64,000 nucleotides of DNA, from the NCBI RefSeq assembly GCF_051020955.1, contig NW_027476311.1:231001-295000 (forward strand). Reading direction: 5' to 3'. This DNA comes from Megalopta genalis. Lineage: Eukaryota > Arthropoda > Insecta > Hymenoptera > Halictidae. The notes under the pieces are model-generated. The model saw nothing but the letters and a program-made list of their open reading frames with translations. It did no database searches and was not told the origin of the DNA. A program made the translations under genes and the position numbers. Shown here piece by piece: positions 1-8,536 of this stretch (position 1 is its first letter; every line of letters starts with the position of its first letter).

Positions 1-330
1 AAAAATCTAATGATAGGATTTTCCAGAAAATTGAAAAAACCGAAAAATGTCAAGAGTAAAGTGCCATTTTCTGACATTAGATTTCGTTCTAAATGCTTAA
101 TCCCTATGTAGAAACGTTAGTTAAGCAAGAATATCGTATTTTTAAAAAAATCTAATGATAGGATTTTTCAGAAAATTGAAAAAACCGTAAAATGTCAAGA
201 GTAAAGTGCCCTTATTTTAAACAATGTATCGTTCTAAATGCTTAATCCCTATGTAAAAAAGTTATTTTAGCAGGAATATGTTATTGATAAAAATTAGAAA
301 AATTTATTTTAGCCGTAAATCGAAAATAAT

Positions 331-377
331 GGGGACACCGGAGCTGTTCGAAGCGCCGAGCGCGCCGCGTACGCCCG
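331..377. repeat. A-module: CpG-rich insert of the 500-bp monomer (representative)
   Basis: This 47-bp GC-rich island sits inside the otherwise AT-rich middle subunit and distinguishes A from B monomers. It contains about ten CpG dinucleotides. It shares gcgccgag and the 3' end acgcccg with the B-module but lacks the gacgcgctatgatgcaac stretch used as the retrotransposon target. It is repeated nearly identically in all 37 A monomers. One copy near 47,290 changes cgt to cat, and the copies at about 15,520 and 31,584 share a ccacg variant. Confidence 0.9.
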
Positions 378-830
378 AATATTTTCAAAGTCCCAACGTA
401 CCGATCAAGAGTAAAGTACCATTTTCCTACATTAGATTTCGTTCTAAATGCTTAATCCCTATGTAAAAACGTTAGTTAAGCAAGAATATCGTATTTTTAA
501 AAAAATCTAATGATAGGATTTTCCAGAAAATTGAAAAAACCGAAAAATGTCAAGAGTAAAGTGCCATTTTCTGACATTAGATTTCGTTCTAAATGCTTAA
601 TCCCTATGTAGAAACGTTAGTTAAGCAAGAATATCGTATTTTTAAAAAAATCTAATGATAGGATTTTTCAGAAAATTGAAAAAACCGTAAAATGTCAAGA
701 GTAAAGTGCCCTTACTTTAAACAATGTATCGTTCTAAATGCTTAATCCCTATGTAAAAAAGTTATTTAAGCAGGAATATGTTATTGAAAAAAATTAGAAA
801 AATTTATTTTAGCCGTAAATCGAAAATAAT

Positions 831-899
831 GGATCGAGCGAATCGGTCGATTGCGCCGAGACGCGCTATGATGCAACAGACGAGCGATTGGAACGCCCG
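831..899. repeat. B-module: CpG-rich insert carrying the retrotransposon target (representative, empty)
   Basis: This 69-bp GC-rich island of the 522-bp monomer has about twelve CpGs. It contains the sequence agacgcgctatgat that is duplicated around both retrotransposon insertions. An imperfect direct repeat (cgagcgaatcgg and cgagcgattgg) lies on either side of the insertion point. I count about 56 B-modules in the array, two of them occupied. Some copies carry ccccc in place of cgccc at the 3' end, for example near 3,982, 20,160, 26,335 and 29,570. Confidence 0.9.
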
Positions 900-3800
900 A
901 ATATTTTCAAAGTCCCAACGTACCGATCAAGAGTAAAGTACCATTTTCCTACATTAGATTTCGTTCTAAATGCTTAATCCCTATGTAAAAACGTTAGTTA
1001 AGCAAGAATATCGTATTTTTAAAAAAATCTAATGATAGGATTTTCCAGAAAATTGAAAAAACCGAAAAATGTCAAGAGTAAAGTGCCATTTTCTGACATT
1101 AGATTTCGTTCTAAATGCTTAATCCCTATGTAGAAACGTTAGTTAAGCAAGAATATCGTATTTTTAAAAAAATCTAATGATAGGATTTTTCAGAAAATTG
1201 AAAAAACCGTAAAATGTCAAGAGTAAAGTGCCCTTATTTTAAACAATGTATCGTTCTAAATGCTTAATCCCTATGTAAAAAAGTTATTTAAGCAGGAATA
1301 TGTTATTGAAAAAAATTAGAAAAATTTATTTTAGCCGTAAATCGAAAATAATGGATCGAGCGAATCGGTCGATTGCGCCGAGACGCGCTATGATGCAACA
1401 GACGAGCGATTGGAACGCCCGAATATTTTCAAAGTCCCAACGTACCGATCAAGAGTAAAGTACCATTTTCCTACATTAGATTTCGTTCTAAATGCTTAAT
1501 CCCTATGTAAAAACGTTAGTTAAGCAAGAATATCGTATTTTTAAAAAAATCTAATGATAGGATTTTCCAGAAAATTGAAAAAACCGAAAAATGTCAAGAG
1601 TAAAGTGCCATTTTCTGACATTAGATTTCGTTCTAAATGCTTAATCCCTATGTAGAAACGTTAGTTAAGCAAGAATATCGTATTTTTAAAAAAATCTAAT
1701 GATAGGATTTTTCAGAAAATTGAAAAAACCGTAAAATGTCAAGAGTAAAGTGCCCTTATTTTAAACAATGTATCGTTCTAAATGCTTAATCCCTATGTAA
1801 AAAAGTTATTTTAGCAGGAATATGTCATTGAAAAAAATTAGAAAAATTTATTTTAGCCGTAAATCGAAAATAATGGGGACACCGGAGCTGTTCGAAGCGC
1901 CGAGCGCGCCGCGTACGCCCGAATATTTTCAAAGTCCCAACGTACCGATCAAGAGTAAAGTACCATTTTCCTACATTAGATTTCGTTCTAAATGCTTAAT
2001 CCCTATGTAAAAACGTTAGTTAAGCAAGAATATCGTATTTTTAAAAAAATCTAATGATAGGATTTTCCAGAAAATTGAAAAAACCGAAAAATGTCAAGAG
2101 TAAAGTGCCATTTTCTGACATTAGATTTCGTTCTAAATGCTTAATCCCTATGTAGAAACGTTAGTTAAGCAAGAATATCGTATTTTTAAAAAAATCTAAT
2201 GATAGGATTTTTCAGAAAATTGAAAAAACCGTAAAATGTCAAGAGTAAAGTGCCCTTATTTTAAACAATGTATCGTTCTAAATGCTTAATCCCTATGTAA
2301 AAAAGTTATTTAAGCAGGAATATGTTATTGAAAAAAATTAGAAAAATTTATTTTAGCCGTAAATCGAAAATAATGGATCGAGCGAATCGGTCGATTGCGC
2401 CGAGACGCGCTATGATGCAACAGACGAGCGATTGGAACGCCCGAATATTTTCAAAGTCCCAACGTACCGATCAAGAGTAAAGTACCATTTTCCTACATTA
2501 GATTTCGTTCTAAATGCTTAATCCCTATGTAAAAACGTTAGTTAAGCAAGAATATCGTATTTTTAAAAAAATCTAATGATAGGATTTTCCAGAAAATTGA
2601 AAAAACCGAAAAATGTCAAGAGTAAAGTGCCATTTTCTGACATTAGATTTCGTTCTAAATGCTTAATCCCTATGTAGAAACGTTAGTTAAGCAAGAATAT
2701 CGTATTTTTAAAAAAATCTAATGATAGGATTTTTCAGAAAATTGAAAAAACCGTAAAATGTCAAGAGTAAAGTGCCCTTATTTTAAACAATGTATCGTTC
2801 TAAATGCTTAATCCCTATGTAAAAAAGTTATTTTAGCAGGAATATGTTATTGAAAAAAATTAGAAAAATTTATTTTAGCCGTAAATCGAAAATAATGGGG
2901 ACACCGGAGCTGTTCGAAGCGCCGAGCGCGCCGCGTACGCCCGAATATTTTCAAAGTCCCAACGTACCGATCAAGAGTAAAGTACCATTTTCCTACATTA
3001 GATTTCGTTCTAAATGCTTAATCCCTATGTAAAAACGTTAGTTAAGCAAGAATATCGTATTTTTAAAAAAATCTAATGATAGGATTTTCCAGAAAATTGA
3101 AAAAACCGAAAAATGTCAAGAGTAAAGTGCCATTTTCTGACATTAGATTTCGTTCTAAATGCTTAATCCCTATGTAGAAACGTTAGTTAAGCAAGAATAT
3201 CGTATTTTTAAAAAAATCTAATGATAGGATTTTTCAGAAAATTGAAAAAACCGTAAAATGTCAAGAGTAAAGTGCCCTTATTTTAAACAATGTATCGTTC
3301 TAAATGCTTAATCCCTATGTAAAAAAGTTATTTTAGCAGGAATATGTTATTGAAAAAAATTAGAAAAATTTATTTTAGCCGTAAATCGAAAATAATGGAT
3401 CGAGCGAATCGGTCGATTGCGCCGAGACGCGCTATGATGCAACAGACGAGCGATTGGAACGCCCGAATATTTTCAAAGTCCCAACGTACCGATCAAGAGT
3501 AAAGTACCATTTTCCTACATTAGATTTCGTTCTAAATGCTTAATCCCTATGTAAAAACGTTAGTTAAGCAAGAATATCGTATTTTTAAAAAAATCTAATG
3601 ATAGGATTTCCCAGAAAATTGAAAAAACCGAAAAATGTCAAGAGTAAAGTGCCATTTTCTGACATTAGATTTCGTTCTAAATGCTTAATCCCTATGTAGA
3701 AACGTTAGTTAAGCAAGAATATCGTATTTTTAAAAAAATCTAATGATAGGATTTTTCAGAAAATTGAAAAAACCGTAAAATGTCAAGAGTAAAGTGCCCT

Positions 3801-5990
3801 TATTTTAAACAATGTATCGTTCTAAATGCTTAATCCCTATGTAAAAAAGTTATTTAAGCAGGAATATGTTATTGAAAAAAATTAGAAAAATTTATTTTAG
3901 CCGTAAATCGAAAATAATGGATCGAGCGAATCGGTCGATTGCGCCGAGACGCGCTATGATGCAACAGACGAGCGATTGGAACCCCCGAATATTTTCAAAG
4001 TCCCAACGTACCGATCAAGAGTAAAGTACCATTTTCCTACATTAGATTTCGTTCTAAATGCTTAATCCCTATGTAAAAACGTTAGTTAAGCAAGAATATC
4101 GTATTTTTAAAAAAATCTAATGATAGGATTTTCCAGAAAATTGAAAAAACCGAAAAATGTCAAGAGTAAAGTGCCATTTTCTGACATTAGATTTCGTTCT
4201 AAATGCTTAATCCCTATGTAGAAACGTTAGTTAAGCAAGAATATCGTATTTTTAAAAAAATCTAATGATAGGATTTTTCAGAAAATTGAAAAAACCGTAA
4301 AATGTCAAGAGTAAAGTGCCCTTATTTTAAACAATGTATCGTTCTAAATGCTTAATCCCTATGTAAAAAAGTTATTTTAGCAGGAATATGTTATTGAAAA
4401 AAATTAGAAAAATTTATTTTAGCCGTAAATCGAAAATAATGGGGACACCGGAGCTGTTCGAAGCGCCGAGCGCGCCGCGTACGCCCGAATATTTTCAAAG
4501 TCCCAACGTACCGATCAAGAGTAAAGTACCATTTTCCTACATTAGATTTCGTTCTAAATGCTTAATCCCTATGTAAAAACGTTAGTTAAGCAAGAATATC
4601 GTATTTTTAAAAAAATCTAATGATAGGATTTTCCAGAAAATTGAAAAAACCGAAAAATGTCAAGAGTAAAGTGCCATTTTCTGACATTAGATTTCGTTCT
4701 AAATGCTTAATCCCTATGTAGAAACGTTAGTTAAGCAAGAATATCGTATTTTTAAAAAAATCTAATGATAGGATTTTTCAGAAAATTGAAAAAACCGTAA
4801 AATGTCAAGAGTAAAGTGCCCTTATTTTAAACAATGTATCGTTCTAAATGCTTAATCCCTATGTAAAAAAGTTATTTAAGCAGGAATATGTTATTGAAAA
4901 AAATTAGAAAAATTTATTTTAGCCGTAAATCGAAAATAATGGATCGAGCGAATCGGTCGATTGCGCCGAGACGCGCTATGATGCAACAGACGAGCGATTG
5001 GAACGCCCGAATATTTTCAAAGTCCCAACGTACCGATCAAGAGTAAAGTACCATTTTCCTACATTAGATTTCGTTCTAAATGCTTAATCCCTATGTAAAA
5101 ACGTTAGTTAAGCAAGAATATCGTATTTTTAAAAAAATCTAATGATAGGATTTTCCAGAAAATTGAAAAAACCGAAAAATGTCAAGAGTAAAGTGCCATT
5201 TTCTGACATTAGATTTCGTTCTAAATGCTTAATCCCTATGTAGAAACGTTAGTTAAGCAAGAATATCGTATTTTTAAAAAAATCTAATGATAGGATTTTT
5301 CAGAAAATTGAAAAAACCGTAAAATGTCAAGAGTAAAGTGCCCTTATTTTAAACAATGTATCGTTCTAAATGCTTAATCCCTATGTAAAAAAGTTATTTT
5401 AGCAGGAATATGTTATTGAAAAAAATTAGAAAAATTTATTTTAGCCGTAAATCGAAAATAATGGGGACACCGGAGCTGTTCGAAGCGCCGAGCGCGCCGC
5501 GTACGCCCGAATATTTTCAAAGTCCCAACGTACCGATCAAGAGTAAAGTACCATTTTCCTACATTAGATTTCGTTCTAAATGCTTAATCCCTATGTAAAA
5601 ACGTTAGTTAAGCAAGAATATCGTATTTTTAAAAAAATCTAATGATAGGATTTTCCAGAAAATTGAAAAAACCGAAAAATGTCAAGAGTAAAGTGCCATT
5701 TTCTGACATTAGATTTCGTTCTAAATGCTTAATCCCTATGTAGAAACGTTAGTTAAGCAAGAATATCGTATTTTTAAAAAAATCTAATGATAGGATTTTT
5801 CAGAAAATTGAAAAAACCGTAAAATGTCAAGAGTAAAGTGCCCTTACTTTAAACAATGTATCGTTCTAAATGCTTAATCCCTATGTAAAAAAGTTATTTA
5901 AGCAGGAATATGTTATTGAAAAAAATTAGAAAAATTTATTTTAGCCGTAAATCGAAAATAATGGATCGAGCGAATCGGTCGATTGCGCCG

Positions 5991-6003
5991 AGACGCGCTA
6001 TGA
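5991..6003 (+). repeat. Left target-site duplication of copy 1
   Basis: The 13 bp agacgcgctatga precede the first base of the element and recur at 12072-12084 after its poly(A) tail. The first A is ambiguous with the tail, so the duplication is 12 or 13 bp. It is part of the B-module. Confidence 0.93.
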
Positions 6004-6006
6004 CCC

Positions 6007-6150
6007 CCCCCCCGTGTCCGCTACCTTGTCGTGGTGGGGGGGCTTCGTGCCCTAATGATCCTCAAGGCTGTGCCGGCGGGGATTTTATTCCCTGGCAGGT
6101 TCTACCTAGCCGGAGTGGCTTGAGGTGAGGGGCCAACTAAAGTCGGACAC
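6007..6150 (+). ncRNA. Candidate HDV-like self-cleaving ribozyme at the element 5' end
   Basis: The first 150 nt can be drawn in the nested double-pseudoknot order of HDV-like ribozymes. P1 pairs C7 (6007-6013) with G7 (6036-6042). P2 pairs gtgtccg (6014-6020) with cggacac (6144-6150). P3 pairs acc (6023-6025) with ggt (6033-6035) around a 7-nt L3 loop (6026-6032). P4 uses gccct (6049-6053) with aggggc (6128-6133), extended by cctcaag (6060-6066) with cttgagg (6119-6125). J4/2 contains CUAA (6137-6140), matching the catalytic C followed by N-R-A. Known: R2 and some other insect non-LTR elements process their 5' ends this way. Odd points are the all-C P1 strand, an uncertain P1.1 and three C residues upstream of P1. 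The fold was drawn by eye, not computed. Confidence 0.5.
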
Positions 6151-6431
6151 ATACCGTAAACCTGTGGTCATGTTTTACAGGAACGGGGGTCTTGCCTTAA
6201 CCGGCCGGACCGCGAGGATGACAACCTCTCTAAAAAATCCCTAGCCCCAAGCAGTGTTGCGCGGTGAAGAGGGCGTAGCTGGAGTAAGCGCCAGCTATGG
6301 TTGGTGGGTGCACCAATCGTTAGCGGACAACCCCGGGGTACCTGGCGACCCCCCGGGCGTATTAGCCTTTCCCGGGTATGGCGGCTCTACCCGGGGTGAC
6401 CTCCTTTCCGACCACACTCGTGGGATGAATT
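6151..6431 (+). other. Remainder of the 5' UTR of copy 1
   Basis: Non-coding leader between the candidate ribozyme and the ORF1 start. An out-of-frame ATG at 6425 lies 7 nt upstream of the chosen ORF1 ATG. I see no recognisable promoter element. Transcription could start internally or by read-through from the satellite. Confidence 0.6.
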
Positions 6432-8534
6432 ATGGATTCTTCTTTTTCAAGTACAACCGGGGAGGGGGGAAACGAGCGTGAGGTGGAGGTGCGCGGGCCT
6501 ATCGTGCGCCTCAAAAGATGTACAGAGCCGGTGTCGCGGAGGCATTCTGCAACACGCGGCGCAAAGAGGCCTGCGGAGGGCCTTGGCGACTGCGACGGGG
6601 GGGAGGAGTCGGACTTCTCCGTCTCCTCCCACCACTCGTCGCAGAGCGTCCCGGGCACCTCCACGAGGAAACGGGGCCGGCCACCGACGACCGGGCAATA
6701 CGTTGGCCTCCAAGAGGCCAAACGGAGACAGGCTGAGGCTGAGAAAAGCCTCATAGCGGACATCTTCGACCCGGTTGCCCCGGGACCGAGGCCCGCGAGT
6801 TCGAGCGACCCACTCCCTGATGAGGTGGAGGTCGCTGCGGATTTCCGGGGCCGCCCGACGCGGGACGTTGCGGCCGCGGTAATGGAGTGCCTGGGCGATG
6901 TGGCCAGGATATCCAGTGCCGCGACGGGACTGAAGGCCAGCGCGGTGCGGTCCCTCCGGACGGCGGCCCTGAACAGCCGGGTGGGCGTAGCGGAGCTGGC
7001 AGTTCGGTCGGCTCCCAGCGCCACCCGGCTCTTAGAGGCCGAAAATGCCTCATTGAGGGAGCAGTTGGCGGAGTTACGGGCGGAGGTCGCCCGACTCCGT
7101 CAAGCGGTGGAGGCGGGGCCGGCTGTTGCCGGGATGGCTCCGCCGCTGCCCCCTGATGGGGGCAAGGGGTTGCTGCCGGTTATCGGCGCTCGGGGGCCCC
7201 AGTCACCTGGGCGAGGAGGGTCCTCGCCCCCACCCGCGGCTGTGCCAGCCGACTTGCTGGCACAGATCGGCTCCCTTATCGATGCCAAATTGGCATCGTT
7301 CAGAAGGGAGCTGGTCCCGCGGGTGCGAGGCCCGCGATCGGCGGCACCCGTGCCGCCAGCCCCACCCCTGCCGATGGACAGGAGGGGGGGAAAGAAAAAG
7401 GGTGGCAGTGGGGGAGCGACTGTGGTCGCTAAGGCGACACAAATGCAGCCCGCCCCCACTGTTGCGCCGCCCTCCACCACACCTCCAACTGAGGTGTGGT
7501 CAAAGGTAGTTGGCCGGAAGGCCAAAAGGGCGGCTGCCGCAGATAAACCTGCGGCAGCTGCCAAGGCTGCTTTGACCCAGAGGGCGGCGAGGCGGGTGGC
7601 ACCGGCTGCTCCCAAAAGGGCTCCCCTGCCGCCACGTCCGCCCCGCACGGCTGCCGTTACTCTAACGGTACCGGCCGGCGGGGCGATGAGTTACGCCGAG
7701 GCGATGGCCACTGCCAGGTCCAAAATAGACCTGGCAGAACTTGGCATCGCCTCGCTGAAGCCCAGGAGAGCGGTGACGGGGGCAATAATTTTGGAGGTCC
7801 CCGGAGCCGATGGAGCAGCCAAGGCCACTGCCCTGGCCTCTAAGATGGCTGACGCGCTGGCAGGGACCGGCGTGAAGGTCGCGCGCCCAATCAAAAAGGC
7901 CGACCTTAGGGTGCGCGGCCTGGTCGACTCGACCACGCCGGTGGAGGTCGCCGCAGCTGTCGCCCGTGTGGGAGGGTGCGACCGGGGGGATGTGAAGACC
8001 GGCGAAATCCGGTCTTCCCCCTCTGGTTTGGGCACCCTCTGGGTCCAGTGCCCTGCCGCGGCCGCACGTAAAGTCGCGGTCGCCGGCAAACTGACGGTGG
8101 GCTGGACCCAGGCGACGGTGGAGGCCCTCAGCGCCCGGCCCTTGCAGTGCTACCGCTGCTTTGGCTTAGGCCACACGAGGCAGCGGTGCACTGCGGCCGA
8201 GGATCGGTCCGGCTGCTGTTTCGGGTGCGGCAGTCAGGACCATAAGGTGGCTGGCTGCACAGAAAAGCCAAAGTGCCCGCTTTGCGCGGGTGCTGGCAAG
8301 CCGGCCGGCCACCGCCTCGGCAGCCGGGCGTGCCCTGCCAGCGCGAGACGCGGCAGAGGAAGCAGGGGGAGGAGAACCACGACGGCCAAGGCGGCAGCCG
8401 CCGTGGCAGCTCCTAAAACAAAGGATCCGGCACCCAAGGATGCCACCGTCGCGCCCGCGGGGGCGGTTGGGGCTGATAAAACCCCAGACGCCACCGCTCC
8501 CGCGGCAGCGATGGAGATTGAGGCGCCGGAGTAA
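6432..8534 (+). CDS. Retrotransposon ORF1 (gag-like, three CCHC zinc knuckles)
   Basis: This 700-residue nucleic-acid-binding protein is expected to coat the element RNA and form the RNP that carries ORF2p to the target. An acidic, serine-rich N-terminus is followed by an AT-hook-like RKRGRPP at residues 79-85. A predicted coiled coil rich in Leu, Glu and Ala lies around residues 200-228, then a long Pro/Ala/Lys-rich linker (about 230-410). A conserved gag core (about 415-570) precedes three knuckles at about 573-634: two of form C-X2-C-X4-H-X4-C and a last one with spacing C-X2-C-X8-H-X6-C. The tail is Ala/Lys/Pro-rich. This order is usual in R1-clade ORF1 proteins. The start is the first in-frame ATG, and the TAA stop shares its last A with the ORF2 ATG. 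No frameshift is seen. Its function is inferred from the family. Confidence 0.93.
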   Translation: MDSSFSSTTGEGGNEREVEVRGPIVRLKRCTEPVSRRHSATRGAKRPAEGLGDCDGGEESDFSVSSHHSSQSVPGTSTRKRGRPPTTGQYVGLQEAKRRQAEAEKSLIADIFDPVAPGPRPASSSDPLPDEVEVAADFRGRPTRDVAAAVMECLGDVARISSAATGLKASAVRSLRTAALNSRVGVAELAVRSAPSATRLLEAENASLREQLAELRAEVARLRQAVEAGPAVAGMAPPLPPDGGKGLLPVIGARGPQSPGRGGSSPPPAAVPADLLAQIGSLIDAKLASFRRELVPRVRGPRSAAPVPPAPPLPMDRRGGKKKGGSGGATVVAKATQMQPAPTVAPPSTTPPTEVWSKVVGRKAKRAAAADKPAAAAKAALTQRAARRVAPAAPKRAPLPPRPPRTAAVTLTVPAGGAMSYAEAMATARSKIDLAELGIASLKPRRAVTGAIILEVPGADGAAKATALASKMADALAGTGVKVARPIKKADLRVRGLVDSTTPVEVAAAVARVGGCDRGDVKTGEIRSSPSGLGTLWVQCPAAAARKVAVAGKLTVGWTQATVEALSARPLQCYRCFGLGHTRQRCTAAEDRSGCCFGCGSQDHKVAGCTEKPKCPLCAGAGKPAGHRLGSRACPASARRGRGSRGRRTTTAKAAAAVAAPKTKDPAPKDATVAPAGAVGADKTPDATAPAAAMEIEAPE

Positions 8535-8536
8535 TG
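8532..8536 (+). promoter_or_regulatory. UAAUG stop-start coupling ORF1 to ORF2
   Basis: The ORF1 stop TAA (8532-8534) and the ORF2 start ATG (8534-8536) overlap by one base. The same TAATG arrangement is known from the SART1 retrotransposon, where it supports translational coupling of ORF2 to ORF1 termination. The same five bases are kept in copy 2. Confidence 0.8.

Larger units (their letters stand above)
1..6003. repeat. Satellite 1 array, block I (500/522-bp monomers)
   Basis: AT-rich tandem array continuing beyond the left window edge. A heptamer tcaagag marks each subunit, for example at 50, 195, 405 and 550, giving spacings of 145, 210 and 145, so 500 bp per A monomer. In B monomers the middle subunit is 232 bp, giving 522 bp. 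Using the ATG within the middle subunit as a landmark, A monomers fall at 278, 1822, 2844, 4388 and 5410, with one or two B monomers between them (1,022- and 1,544-bp spacings). Monomers differ only by scattered single bases. The block ends inside the B-module that begins near 5960, where retrotransposon copy 1 is inserted. No gene is apparent; the 62-aa frame in each A monomer is treated as a by-product of the repeat. Confidence 0.97.

Noticed and set aside
278..466. 62-codon open frame repeated in all 37 A monomers as a possible small gene
   Set aside because: It is identical because the satellite is homogenised. It runs from AT-rich repeat into the module and back, is disrupted in the more numerous B monomers by a frame change, and shows no codon-level sign of selection.
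510..545. Hammerhead-ribozyme-like core (ctaatga ... gaaa) in the 145-bp subunit
   Set aside because: The invariant G of CUGAUGA is A here, and I find no supporting stem I or stem III, so a working hammerhead is unlikely.
5910..6128. 72-codon frame starting in the satellite and entering copy 1
   Set aside because: It is an accidental fusion of the satellite frame with the element's 5' UTR.
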